DNA of 38,369 nucleotides from Lachnospiraceae bacterium (GCA_030524525.1 JAUNGI010000023.1:1-38369), one strand, 5' to 3'; shown: positions 1-7,590, counted from the stretch's first letter. A program made the numbers and translations. Notes: a model not told the origin generated them from the sequence alone.

Positions 1-60
1 GTCAACGAAATTTCAAGGTTGTTTCACTGTTCAGTTTTCAAGGTTCCTTTGTTGCACATA
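1..60 (-). other. pre-rRNA leader / spacer segment (rRNA operon continues off the left edge)
   Basis: Read on the minus strand this stretch contains ACCTTGAAAACTGAACAG, a sequence typical of Firmicute pre-rRNA leaders and 16S-23S spacers, followed by a related ACCTTGAAATTTCG. Together with the strong promoter and tRNA-Ser just upstream, it suggests that an rRNA gene, probably 16S, begins beyond position 1 on the minus strand. No mature rRNA sequence lies inside the window, so which rRNA follows is inferred. Confidence 0.55.
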
Positions 61-75
61 AGCGACAACTCATAT

Positions 76-104
76 AGATTACCATGAACTCGTCGCTTTG
101 TCAA
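76..104 (-). promoter_or_regulatory. possible second rRNA-operon promoter
   Basis: On the minus strand TTGACA (99-104) is followed after 17 nt by TAATCT (76-81), preceded by a TG extended -10. The -10 is weak but the -35 is perfect. The site lies between tRNA-Ser and the rRNA leader, where tandem rRNA promoters are common. The same bases also form a long inverted repeat (AAGCGAC / GTCGCTT, 60-98), so a structural role is also possible. Confidence 0.4.
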
Positions 105-105
105 C

Positions 106-131
106 AACTTTTTCAATTTTTTGAAAAAGTT
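106..131 (-). other. perfect 11-bp hairpin 3' of tRNA-Ser
   Basis: AACTTTTTCAA and TTGAAAAAGTT flank a 4-nt loop just after the tRNA 3' end. No U-tract follows in the transcript direction, so it is not a standard intrinsic terminator. A processing site or weak pause between tRNA and rRNA leader is the likely role. Confidence 0.5.
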
Positions 132-133
132 TC

Positions 134-221
134 CGGAGAAAGAGGGATTTGAACCCTCGCGCCGCGTGAGCGACCTACACCCTTAGCAGGGGCGCCTCTT
201 CAGCCTCTTGAGTATTTCTCC
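134..221 (-). tRNA. tRNA-Ser (anticodon GCT)
   Basis: The minus strand folds as a class II tRNA. The acceptor GGAGAAA pairs with TTTCTCC, followed by discriminator G. The anticodon loop CTGCTAA gives anticodon GCT, which reads AGC/AGU serine codons. There is a long serine-type variable arm and a T-arm with GGTTCAAATCC. CCA is not encoded. It lies about 100 nt downstream of a near-consensus promoter and just before a pre-rRNA leader, so it is probably co-transcribed with an rRNA operon off the left edge. Confidence 0.93.
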
Positions 222-321
222 TAGCTAAATGCCCTGTCAATTATGCAGTTGTAATCGCATCAATGACCTCTCACCACGCGAAAGACTCGTGTTTTTTTGT
301 CATTTTTGTGGCGCATTGGTT

Positions 322-350
322 AGTATAGCAAAGGAAGATTTCTTTGTCAA
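322..350 (-). promoter_or_regulatory. strong sigma-A promoter for tRNA-Ser and the rRNA operon
   Basis: Minus strand: perfect TTGACA (345-350), 17-nt spacer, TATACT (322-327). This near-consensus promoter faces the tRNA-Ser gene and, beyond it, the presumed rRNA operon. Strength and placement fit a stable-RNA promoter. Confidence 0.85.
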
Positions 351-511
351 CCCATTTTTTTGACTTTTTTTCGTCCTTTCTATTTATATAGACCATAACC
401 ACAGGATATAGACTTTATCCCTTTTTTCCATGCAAAATCTTGATTTTTCTTCCCAAATTTTTTTTCTGCCTCGTCTCGAAAAACATCGGCGCAAAGCCCT
501 CTCTGCCCGGA

Positions 512-1114
512 TCACTCGTCCAGCATAGGAAACGCATACCACTTTCCGTCCACCTGAAAGCACCAGTACGTCTCGTCAAAGGTTTCCTCCTGCGCCTTTC
601 CGTCATCGCCGGTATAGCTGGAATTTGCCGAAAGCGTCACCTTGGCGACCTCCACAATATTACTGTCCCGGATCGAATAGATATTGGAAAAGAGCGTCAC
701 GCCGGTCTTGTATTCCTCTTCCAGCGCATCAAAGGTCTCCGCCTTTACCCCTGTTACCCGATAGGTCTCGCCGGTCTGCTTCATCCAGTCCGCCATTTCA
801 TCAAACTCCGCTTCCATCACGGCGATATCCTCGCTGGCGTCCATCCCCAGCTCCTTCTGACAGGCTTCATTATAAATGGTAGCCTCCAGAAAATCTTCAA
901 AGTCGCAGGAATAGATCGCTTCAAAGGCGGCCTTGCCGCAAGCCTCCGGCGAACGATTCGGCCGCGCAAAGACCCGAAACAATACCGCGCCGACCACAAC
1001 AAGCACGATCGCGGCGGCGCCGATTCGGAAAACCCATTTTGCACGGTTCTTGGTATTCTGGTTGATTTCCTCCCGATTGATTTCCGGAGTGTTCTTCTGC
1101 TTTTCTCTCTTCAT
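512..1114 (-). CDS. uncharacterised single-pass membrane protein
   Basis: A 200-residue protein of unknown function. Residues 1-27 are charged and lysine-rich. One hydrophobic helix spans about residues 28-50, followed by an extracytoplasmic domain of about 150 residues beginning with a Ser-Pro-Glu-Ala segment of the kind seen in small secreted stress-type domains. The arrangement suggests a cytoplasmic N-terminus with the bulk of the protein outside. AGAGG lies 6 nt before the ATG. It follows the zinc-ribbon membrane protein on the same strand but is separated from it by a terminator and a repeat, so it is probably transcribed alone. I recognise no catalytic motif. The overall plan (tail, one helix, outer domain) is the same as in the upstream neighbour, but I see no clear sequence similarity between them. 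Confidence 0.8.
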   Translation of the reverse strand: MKREKQKNTPEINREEINQNTKNRAKWVFRIGAAAIVLVVVGAVLFRVFARPNRSPEACGKAAFEAIYSCDFEDFLEATIYNEACQKELGMDASEDIAVMEAEFDEMADWMKQTGETYRVTGVKAETFDALEEEYKTGVTLFSNIYSIRDSNIVEVAKVTLSANSSYTGDDGKAQEETFDETYWCFQVDGKWYAFPMLDE

Positions 1115-1273
1115 ATTTACCTCTTATAGCGGAGCAAACCTATTTGCGTAGTGCCGCGCCAAGAATTTCAGATTCCCGGCCGCCGAATTTCAGTATACTT
1201 CATTTTTGCGCAAAAAGCAACGAGAGCATGCCGCCTCTGCCGCCGTTTTCTGTTTCAGGCAAGCGGAAATTCC

Positions 1274-1337
1274 GTGCGATCCCCGCGGAGCGTTTTTTGA
1301 TTCTATAGGAAACGCAGTTTCCTATAGAATCAAAAAA
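1274..1337 (+). repeat. dispersed intergenic repeat, copy A (perfect 45-bp palindrome)
   Basis: The copy begins GTGCGATCC and continues GCGGAGCGTTTTTT into a perfect inverted repeat at 1293-1337: 21-nt arms around a 3-nt centre, with T6 at one end and A6 at the other. It can terminate transcription in either direction. It matches the repeats at 7591-7920, 15804-15856, 20194-20303 and 32487-32549. Confidence 0.85.
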
Positions 1338-1365
1338 CGTCGGCATGTCATAAAACATGCCGACG
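1332..1365 (-). terminator. intrinsic terminator after the zinc-ribbon gene
   Basis: Minus strand: CGTCGGCATGT and ACATGCCGACG form a perfect 11-bp stem with a 6-nt loop, followed directly by T6. The T-run is shared with the outer end of repeat copy A. It lies about 30 nt past the stop codon of the 1395-2165 gene. Confidence 0.92.
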
Positions 1366-1394
1366 CAAAAGGAATAATATCCTCAAACAACATC

Positions 1395-2165
1395 TTACTT
1401 GTAATTATCCTTCAGATAATCCTTGATATCGTCCTTGCTGACGCCGGTCACGAACCAGTCGCCGCCCAGCTTTACAAGCAGATACTCGGTCGTGGAGGTT
1501 TCGCTGTCCTCTTTGTCGCCGTCCTCATAGTACTCCAGCTTTACGCGAGCCTTTACGATGGCAAACTTCTGGATCTTATCCACGTCGTAATCGTCGTTCC
1601 GGTCTTCCATGAGATCGCACGCCCATTCAAATTCCTTGTCGCCCTTGCCGATCTTCTCAACGTCCTTGATGTCGACCTTTATCTTGATCTTCTGATCCTC
1701 GTCGTTCATCTCTTCCTTGAGTTTCTCGAAGCTGTCCTTAGCGTCCTCGTAAGCATCCTCGTAATCGTCCGCATCGTAAACATCCAGCTTCTTCTGCGCC
1801 TTCTTCGCATTCAGGGAATTGTTCCAGTAATCCTTAAAATCGAACGTTACGCTTCCTTCCAGATAGTTCTTCAGAGCCTTCTTGGGGGAGCTTCCGAACA
1901 GACCGTTAAAGATCAGGAAAAGCGCCAGCAGCGCTACCACGGCAACAGCGCCGATAATCAGAAGCTGCTTGTCGTTTTTCTTTCCGTTCACAATATCGTT
2001 TACGCTGTTTTTAATCGTGTCTACCGGACTTGCATTTTCCGTCGCCGTTGCTTCCTCTGCTCCGAGCGAATCCTGAGTTCCGGCGGACTCGTCAAACTTT
2101 TCGCCGCAGAATTCACAGAACTTGGAGTCGTCCGGAATCTGCTGACCACACTTTGTACAAAACAT
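1395..2165 (-). CDS. zinc-ribbon single-pass membrane protein
   Basis: This 256-residue protein opens with a classic zinc ribbon: CTKCG at residues 3-7 and CEFCG at 17-21, a two-CxxC zinc knuckle. An acidic linker follows, then one transmembrane helix (about residues 70-90) and a lysine/aspartate-rich outer domain of about 165 residues. Proteins of this plan (zinc_ribbon_2-type head, helix, extracytoplasmic domain) are common in Firmicutes and mostly uncharacterised; a sensing or envelope role is a guess. AAAGGTGG precedes the ATG. The gene has its own promoter, a structured leader of about 110 nt and a strong terminator, so it is probably monocistronic. It is divergent from the metal-type ABC ATPase gene at 2436. 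Confidence 0.85.
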   Translation of the reverse strand: MFCTKCGQQIPDDSKFCEFCGEKFDESAGTQDSLGAEEATATENASPVDTIKNSVNDIVNGKKNDKQLLIIGAVAVVALLALFLIFNGLFGSSPKKALKNYLEGSVTFDFKDYWNNSLNAKKAQKKLDVYDADDYEDAYEDAKDSFEKLKEEMNDEDQKIKIKVDIKDVEKIGKGDKEFEWACDLMEDRNDDYDVDKIQKFAIVKARVKLEYYEDGDKEDSETSTTEYLLVKLGGDWFVTGVSKDDIKDYLKDNYK

Positions 2166-2185
2166 CTTGCTTCCACCTTTCTTCT

Positions 2186-2279
2186 ACACAGGTAATTTAT
2201 GCCGATAAACCAACCGGCAATCCTGTTCCCGATTTTGCCAATAGATATTCTCCGCAGAATGCGACAGGATTACCTATTT
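2186..2279 (-). promoter_or_regulatory. structured 5' leader of the zinc-ribbon gene
   Basis: In the minus-strand transcript, GGTAATCCTGT (2264-2274) pairs with ACAGGATTGCC (2216-2226) in an 11-bp helix with one G-U pair, enclosing a CGCA-TTC-TGCG hairpin (2253-2263). AGGTAAT (2269-2275) can instead pair with ATTACCT (about 2190-2196) close to the ribosome site, giving a competing fold. The predicted start site lies at the 5' edge of this element. Confidence 0.45.
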
Positions 2280-2285
2280 ACAAGA

Positions 2286-2314
2286 ATAATACCCTATTTT
2301 TTTTCAAATTGCAA
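2286..2314 (-). promoter_or_regulatory. promoter of the zinc-ribbon gene
   Basis: Minus strand: TTGCAA (2309-2314), 17-nt spacer, TATTAT (2286-2291). Transcription would start near 2279, leaving a leader of about 115 nt before the ATG. Confidence 0.65.
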
Positions 2315-2360
2315 TACGAAAACCAAATTCTCTTTTTCGCACAAAAATTCCTCCAGACTA

Positions 2361-2389
2361 TTGACACTATCCAGAAGAATGACTAAAAT
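2361..2389 (+). promoter_or_regulatory. promoter of the ABC ATPase - araD group
   Basis: TTGACA (2361-2366), 17-nt spacer, TAAAAT (2384-2389), about 45 nt before the ATG at 2436. I see no clear Zur or Fur palindrome overlapping it. Confidence 0.75.
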
Positions 2390-2435
2390 GAAACCACTTT
2401 TATAATAGGTTGGAACACAAAGAAACGAGGCGTTT

Positions 2436-3176
2436 ATGAGACCGATTTCCTGCTGCGACAAGCATCAGCCCATCCTGACCTGCGACCGGCTTTCCCTTGG
2501 CTACGATAACCGTCCGGTGCTCACGGAGCTGAGCTTTCAAATTTATCCCGGCGACTATCTGAGCATTATCGGCGAAAACGGCGCGGGCAAATCAACGCTG
2601 ATGAAAACGCTTCTGGGGCTTATGAAGCCCGTCTCCGGAAAGGTGACGGTCAACTGCCGGCGGGGCCGAAACTGCATCGGCTATTTGCCCCAGCAAACGC
2701 AGATCTCGCGGGATTTCCCCGCCACGGTCTGGGAGGTCGTTCTCAGCGGGCTGCTTGGACGAAACGGCTGGCATCCCTTTTTTACAAAGAAGGAAAAAGC
2801 CGCTGCCATGGAAAATCTTGACCGGCTGCACATTGCCGATCTGAAAAACGCATCGTTCAAAAATCTGTCGGGCGGTCAGCAGCAGCGCGTTCTTCTGGCA
2901 AGGGCGCTGTGCGCGGCGCACGAGATCCTTATGCTGGACGAGCCGGTGACCGGACTGGACGCCGTAGCCTCGACGGAGCTTTACGAAGCGCTGACGGAGC
3001 TGAACCGCAGGGACGGCATGACGATCGTCGTCGTTTCGCACGATATTCACAATACGATCCTCCAGTCCACCCGCATTCTCCATCTTGGAAAAGACGGCTA
3101 TTTCTTCGGAACGCCCGCGCAGTATATGGTCAGCGAGGAAGCAAAGATGTTCTTCCCTTCGGAGGAAAACGAATAA
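2436..3176 (+). CDS. ABC transporter ATPase, zinc/manganese (ZnuC/MntB) type
   Basis: A 246-residue nucleotide-binding subunit. The Walker A motif GENGAGKST is at residues 46-54, the Q-loop region (YLPQQ) at 83-87, the signature LSGGQQQR at 144-151, Walker B ILMLDEP at 164-170 and the H-loop SHD at 201-203. The overall sequence resembles the metal-ion family that powers uptake of zinc or manganese. Such ATPases normally sit beside a permease and a substrate-binding lipoprotein, but neither is in this window; the next gene is araD, 19 nt downstream. The protein must partner with subunits encoded elsewhere, or the operon has been broken up. The ATPase call is certain; the substrate is inferred. 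It runs head-on to replication, unlike most genes left of oriC. Confidence 0.88.
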   Translation: MRPISCCDKHQPILTCDRLSLGYDNRPVLTELSFQIYPGDYLSIIGENGAGKSTLMKTLLGLMKPVSGKVTVNCRRGRNCIGYLPQQTQISRDFPATVWEVVLSGLLGRNGWHPFFTKKEKAAAMENLDRLHIADLKNASFKNLSGGQQQRVLLARALCAAHEILMLDEPVTGLDAVASTELYEALTELNRRDGMTIVVVSHDIHNTILQSTRILHLGKDGYFFGTPAQYMVSEEAKMFFPSEENE

Positions 3177-3195
3177 TTTTTTTGAGAGGTCAGTC

Positions 3196-3894
3196 ATGTT
3201 AGAAGAATTAAAGAAAAAAGTCTGGGAAGCCAATCTGATGCTTCCGAAATACGGTCTGGTCACGTTTACATGGGGAAACGTTTCCGGCATCGACCGTGAA
3301 AGCGGTCTGATCGCGATCAAGCCCTCCGGCGTGGAATACGAGGGGATGCAGCCCGAAGACATGGTACTTGTGGATCTGAACGGCAGCGTCGTAGAGGGGC
3401 GCTACAAGCCCTCCTCCGATACCCCCACGCATCTGGAGCTGTATAAGGCATGGCCGGAGCTGGGCGGCGTCGTCCACACCCACAGCCGCTACGCAACCTC
3501 CTTTGCGCAGGCAGGCTGCGACATCGTCCCCGGCGGGACGACGCAGGCGGACTATTTCTACGGCCCCATTCCCTGTACCCGCTGCATGACGCCCGAGGAG
3601 ATCCGCGGCGAATACGAGAAAAATACCGGCACGGTGATCCTGGAAACCTATCGCGAGCGCGGCATCGCCCCGATGGACGTCCCGGCGGCGCTTGTGAAAT
3701 CCCACGGCCCCTTTGCATGGGGAACCGATCCCGCCAACGCGGTCCACAACGCCGTTGTGCTGGAGGAGGTCGCTTTTATGACGATGCACAGCACGCTGCT
3801 GTGCGGCGGTACGATGCCGCAGATGCAGCAGGAGCTGCTTGACAAGCACTACCTCAGAAAACACGGGAAAAACGCATATTACGGACAGAACTGA
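3196..3894 (+). CDS. araD: L-ribulose-5-phosphate 4-epimerase
   Basis: The enzyme interconverts L-ribulose 5-phosphate and D-xylulose 5-phosphate in arabinose use, by a zinc-dependent retro-aldol mechanism of the class II aldolase fold. The 232 residues match the family length of about 231 and align end to end with the E. coli enzyme as I recall it. Metal ligands are His94 and His96 (HTHSRYA) and His170 (SHGPF). The catalytic Asp is Asp119 (QADYF), and the usual C-terminal tyrosine lies in the final [10 protein letters not shown] segment. The ATG at 3196 follows TTGAGAGG and starts the conserved MLEELKK; an in-frame extension to 3085 overlaps the ATPase gene and is unlikely. No other arabinose genes are in the window, so regulation by arabinose cannot be judged. 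Confidence 0.95.
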   Translation: MLEELKKKVWEANLMLPKYGLVTFTWGNVSGIDRESGLIAIKPSGVEYEGMQPEDMVLVDLNGSVVEGRYKPSSDTPTHLELYKAWPELGGVVHTHSRYATSFAQAGCDIVPGGTTQADYFYGPIPCTRCMTPEEIRGEYEKNTGTVILETYRERGIAPMDVPAALVKSHGPFAWGTDPANAVHNAVVLEEVAFMTMHSTLLCGGTMPQMQQELLDKHYLRKHGKNAYYGQN

Positions 3895-4026
3895 ATGAGC
3901 GCTCCGGATTTCGGATATCCTAGCTTTAGACTCATGCATACAACGGCGGCAGCTTCTGCGGCTCCGCCCCAACACCTGCGGCGCAAGAAATACATTTGCC
4001 CCGCTCTACGAGGTAACAACGATACA

Positions 4027-5529
4027 ATGACAAAGAAATTGCGAAATGGCATTGTGCGAACGGCGGCGCTTCTAACCGCCCTGTTTGTCATTGCCTCCCT
4101 TCTGCCTGCCGCAGCTCCGAAACCGCTGACGCTTTCCGTGGCGCAGGCGGCTCCAGGCGAGGCGCTCAGCTCCGGCGGGCCTGCAATCCAAGCGGAAGCC
4201 GCGGTCGTTATGGAAGTAAACTCCGGCGCCGTGCTCTACGCGAAAAACGGAACGGCCGCGCAGCCGCCGATCAGCCTTACCAAACTTTTGACCTGCCTGC
4301 TCGCGTTTGAAAACGGAACCCTGACCGACTCGGTCTCCTGCTCATACACATCCATTCACGGAATCGGTTCCTCCGTCACCCGCATCGGACTGGTAAATGA
4401 GGAACGGCTTTCCCTGAAGGATATGCTCTACGCGATCCTCGTCGCCTCCGCGGATGAGGCCAGCTATGCCGTGGCAGAACACATTGGAGGTAAGATCGAT
4501 ACCTTTATCACGATGATGAACGACCGCGCCAAGGAGCTTGGCTGCGTCAATTCGAATTTTGCAAACGCGCTGGGCACCGCCTCGGAGGAGCATTATTCGT
4601 GCGCCTACGATCTGGCGCTGATCGCTTCGGAGCTGACCAAGTTTTCAGAATTTTACCAGATCGCAAGCTCGAAATGGTACGAAATTCCTGCCACAAACAA
4701 AAACGAATCGCGCATCATTGCGCAGACCCACGCATTTATGCGTCAGACCAAGAAATATGAATATGCGATCGCCGGAAAAACCGGGGGCAGCCTGAATAAT
4801 TCCTATTCGCTCTGCACCTACGCGGAAAAAAACGGAATGCAGCTCGTCGCCATTATTTTGGGCAGCCCGACCAACGACGGGGCATACGACGATACCGTCT
4901 CCGTTCTGAATTATGCGTTTGAAAATTATCAGGTCTATGATCTGCTGGACGCCGAAAGCCAGATGAGCGATACCTACAACGCCCTGTTCGGAAGCTGCCC
5001 GATGTTTTCACACGGAACAAACGAATTTGTCTATACGAATGACAACGCCACCTTGGTGCTCCCCAACGGAGCGGATATTACGCAGGTCACCAAGTCCATA
5101 GAGTATTATGATGTCGAAGAATATGTCCACGGCGAAAACGTGATCGGCGCCGTTTTGTATCAGTATCAGGGACAGCAGATCGGAAAGACGCAGATCATTT
5201 TCAACAATCCGGAGTTTCCGATGTCGCAGGAAGAGTTTGACGCCGTCTGGCCGAAATTCCTGATCCCGCCGTCCACGCTTGCGTCCCAAGGCGGCAGCGG
5301 AACCAATACCGGAACCGTCACGCCAACGCCGGACGCAACGCCTGCGGCAGCACCGGGAGCCGGCGAAAATACGGACGCATCCCAAGACTCTGTCAAGGTT
5401 CAAAACCGCAGGGCCAAGATCCTTGCGGTCACGCTGTTCGCCGTTCTGTTTCTTGCGTCCCTTGCGGTCATTTATATCGCCGTGCCGATGCAGCGCAGAA
5501 AGAAGAACCGCCGCAGAGCGCGCCATTAA
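4027..5529 (+). CDS. D-alanyl-D-alanine carboxypeptidase (DacA/DacF, low-molecular-weight PBP)
   Basis: A 500-residue exported peptidase_S11 protein that trims the terminal D-Ala of peptidoglycan stem peptides. It has a signal sequence (residues 1-30), the catalytic SxxK as Ser83-Leu-Thr-Lys86, and KTG at 251-253. A beta-rich C-terminal domain is followed by a Gly/Thr/Pro/Ala-rich linker (about 430-460) and a C-terminal membrane helix with an Arg/Lys-rich tail. The second motif, normally Ser-x-Asn, is Ser141-Ala-Asp143 here. The ATG at 4027 is chosen because it starts the signal peptide and has GAGGT upstream, although the spacing is long (about 12 nt); an upstream ATG at 3895 overlaps the araD stop and lacks a ribosome site. 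The C-terminal helix may replace the amphipathic anchor usual in this family. A bidirectional terminator follows. Confidence 0.9.
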   Translation: MTKKLRNGIVRTAALLTALFVIASLLPAAAPKPLTLSVAQAAPGEALSSGGPAIQAEAAVVMEVNSGAVLYAKNGTAAQPPISLTKLLTCLLAFENGTLTDSVSCSYTSIHGIGSSVTRIGLVNEERLSLKDMLYAILVASADEASYAVAEHIGGKIDTFITMMNDRAKELGCVNSNFANALGTASEEHYSCAYDLALIASELTKFSEFYQIASSKWYEIPATNKNESRIIAQTHAFMRQTKKYEYAIAGKTGGSLNNSYSLCTYAEKNGMQLVAIILGSPTNDGAYDDTVSVLNYAFENYQVYDLLDAESQMSDTYNALFGSCPMFSHGTNEFVYTNDNATLVLPNGADITQVTKSIEYYDVEEYVHGENVIGAVLYQYQGQQIGKTQIIFNNPEFPMSQEEFDAVWPKFLIPPSTLASQGGSGTNTGTVTPTPDATPAAAPGAGENTDASQDSVKVQNRRAKILAVTLFAVLFLASLAVIYIAVPMQRRKKNRRRARH

Positions 5530-5582
5530 AGAATTTATAAAACAGGAGCCGTTCGCGGCTGCTGCATAATCCAAAAACGAAA

Positions 5583-5620
5583 AGCCGCCCCGGTATTTCC
5601 GAGACGGCTCTCCGTTTTTT
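5583..5620. terminator. bidirectional terminator between dacA-like gene and amt
   Basis: AGCCGCCCCGG pairs with CCGAGACGGCT (two mismatches) across a short loop, followed on the plus strand by T6 (5615-5620). On the minus strand the stem is followed by a T-rich run. It separates two convergent genes and can serve both. Confidence 0.8.
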
Positions 5621-5661
5621 AATCCTCAGAGTGTAATGTATGTAAAGCGTCTATTTGGCAG

Positions 5662-7431
5662 CTATTCCACGTCCTGCAGGGCATCGTACCCTTCCTCGCC
5701 GGTTCTTACCTTCACAACGTTCTCCACGTCGTAAACGAAGATCTTACCGTCGCCGATATGACCGGTGTAAAGCACCTTCTTCGCAACCTCGATCACACGG
5801 GCAACCGGAACCGCGCTGACAACGATATCGACCTGAATCTTCGGAAGCAGCGTCGGCTCCACGGCAACGCCTCGGTAGAACTCCTGCTTACCCTTCTGAA
5901 TGCCGCAGCCCATAACATGGGAGACGGTCATACCGGTAATGCCGATCGCCATCATCGCATCCTTCAGCGGTTCGAGCATCCGCTCGCGGCAGACGATCTC
6001 GATCTTTGTCATCTTCGGGCCCTCGCCCTCGGCAAACGAAGGGATCTTCTTCACAGGGATCGCTTCTGCAACAGGGGTTTCGCCGGTAACCGCAACAACC
6101 TCGGAACCGCCCACATATTTTTCAACGACCGGAACGAAATCGGCATAAGCCTGCGGAAGTCCATGCTCGGTCGCATCCAGACCGATGATCTCCTCCTCCT
6201 CGGAAGCCCGAAGACCGATCGTAGCTTTAATAATCAAAAAAGTAATGGTGATGGTGACTGCCGCCCATGCCGCAACGCTTGCGAAACCAAGGAGCTGCAT
6301 TCCCAGCTGCTCTACGCCGCCGCCATAAAACAGACCCTCGCCGCGGATCACACCGTTCGCAACTGCGGTCGCATAGCCCGGAGCCGTATCGGTGGCAAAG
6401 AGACCAACCGCAATCGTACCCCAGATACCGTTCAGACAGTGAACCGCTACCGCGCCCACCGGATCGTCCACGTGCAGCTTGTAATCCAGCAGCCATACGC
6501 CGAAAACAACGAGCAGACCGGCTACCGCGCCAATGATGAGGGAACCCGTCACGTCGGTAACGTCGCAGGAAGCGGTGATCGCCACAAGACCTGCCAGCGA
6601 AGCGTTCAGACACATCGTAACGTCCGGCTTGCCGTATTTGACCCATGTAAAGATCATACAAGCAACCGTTGCCACCGCCGGAGCAATGGTCGTGGTTACA
6701 AAGATCGAAGCCAGCTCGCTTACGTTCGTTGCCGCCGCTCCGTTAAAGCCGTACCAGCCGAGCCACAGGATGAACACACCCAGTGCGCCGATCGGAAGGT
6801 TATGTCCCGGAAAAGCGTTTACCTTTGTGACCTTTCCTTTTTCGTCTCTTACAAACTTACCGATACGGGGCCCGAGCAGCTTTGCGCCCACCAGCGCGGA
6901 AATACCGCCGACCATGTGGATCGCGCAGGAACCGGCATAATCATGAAAGCCAAGCTCTGCAAGCCAGCCGCCGCCCCAGATCCAGTGCGCCTCGATCGGA
7001 TAGATCAGCGCGGAAATAACGGCGGAATAAACGCAATACGAAAGGAACTTCGTCCGCTCTGCCATCGCGCCCGAAACGATCGTCGCGGTGGTCGCGCAGA
7101 AAACAAGGTTAAATACGAAACCGGACCAGTTGAAGCTTTCGTATTCGGTAAAAATCTCAATGCCCGGCTTTCCGATCAGTCCGACCAGATCCTCGCCCAG
7201 CAGAAGCCCGAAGCCGATCGCGATAAAAACCACGGTACCGATACAGAAATCCATCAGGTTTTTCATGATGATATTTCCTGCGTTCTTCGCCCGCGTGAAA
7301 CCGGTCTCCACCATTGCGAAGCCGGCCTGCATCCAGAATACCAGCGCCGCGCCGATCAAAAACCAGACCCCGAAGGTCACTTTGTTCGCCTCTTCCAAAA
7401 GACTGGCGTTCAGTTCCAAAAAGGGTAACAT
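5662..7431 (-). CDS. amt: ammonium channel fused to a PII regulatory domain (Amt-GlnB)
   Basis: A 589-residue fusion. Residues 1 to about 410 form an eleven-helix Amt/Rh channel with the twin-histidine pore signatures (HWIWGGG and VHCLNGIWG) and the usual EEEEIIGLD cytoplasmic tail. A linker of about 60 residues leads to a complete PII domain at 474-589, including the T-loop (GKQEFYRG) and the C-terminal GKIF / VRTGEEG ATP-binding signatures. In most bacteria PII (GlnK) is separate and plugs the channel when nitrogen is plentiful; here it is tethered. The T-loop keeps the Tyr46 equivalent but has Val where Tyr51, the uridylylation site in enterics, would be. The start at 7431 has AAAGGAG upstream; an extension to 7521 would translate the structured leader. 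No glnA, glnK or uridylyltransferase gene is nearby. Confidence 0.93.
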   Translation of the reverse strand: MLPFLELNASLLEEANKVTFGVWFLIGAALVFWMQAGFAMVETGFTRAKNAGNIIMKNLMDFCIGTVVFIAIGFGLLLGEDLVGLIGKPGIEIFTEYESFNWSGFVFNLVFCATTATIVSGAMAERTKFLSYCVYSAVISALIYPIEAHWIWGGGWLAELGFHDYAGSCAIHMVGGISALVGAKLLGPRIGKFVRDEKGKVTKVNAFPGHNLPIGALGVFILWLGWYGFNGAAATNVSELASIFVTTTIAPAVATVACMIFTWVKYGKPDVTMCLNASLAGLVAITASCDVTDVTGSLIIGAVAGLLVVFGVWLLDYKLHVDDPVGAVAVHCLNGIWGTIAVGLFATDTAPGYATAVANGVIRGEGLFYGGGVEQLGMQLLGFASVAAWAAVTITITFLIIKATIGLRASEEEEIIGLDATEHGLPQAYADFVPVVEKYVGGSEVVAVTGETPVAEAIPVKKIPSFAEGEGPKMTKIEIVCRERMLEPLKDAMMAIGITGMTVSHVMGCGIQKGKQEFYRGVAVEPTLLPKIQVDIVVSAVPVARVIEVAKKVLYTGHIGDGKIFVYDVENVVKVRTGEEGYDALQDVE

Positions 7432-7446
7432 AGAAAACTCCTTTCT

Positions 7447-7538
7447 ACCGTCTTTTGACGGTTCCGGTATCGGTACGGGAAACAAAAAAGCGTCTCCCCA
7501 GAATACAGTTTCTGTGAACACGCCATTGTGCCGATACC
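7447..7538 (-). promoter_or_regulatory. candidate structured leader RNA of amt-PII
   Basis: In the transcript, GGTATCGG (7531-7538) pairs with CCGATACC (7466-7473) and encloses two hairpins: ACAG-AAA-CTGT (7505-7515) and GGGAGAC...GTTTCCC (7477-7498). Next comes ACCGTC-AAAA-GACGGT (7447-7462), directly before the ribosome site AAAGGAG. The result is a three-way-junction-like fold with a hairpin next to the Shine-Dalgarno, which is riboswitch-like. I recognise no known class. Confidence 0.45.
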
Positions 7539-7590
7539 TATGATTTTTTCTACGAAGTATGGAGCAAAGAATGTGCCTCGCGCATCCTCA

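Noticed and set aside
2390-2435. Zur operator for the metal-type ATPase
   Set aside because: No palindrome close to the known Zur box could be found at the promoter.
3895-4026. Upstream start for the D,D-carboxypeptidase at 3895
   Set aside because: It overlaps the araD stop without a ribosome site and would bury the signal peptide 44 residues inside the protein.
5758-7428. Long plus-strand open frame opposite amt-PII
   Set aside because: Composition is rich in Arg, His and Asn with no domain; it mirrors the real minus-strand gene.
7432-7521. N-terminal extension of Amt-PII to 7521
   Set aside because: It would translate the paired leader, adds no signal or domain, and the ATG at 7431 has a strong ribosome site.
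7510-7545. Sigma-54 promoter for amt
   Set aside because: A GGCAC is present but the GC of the -12 element is not at the required distance.
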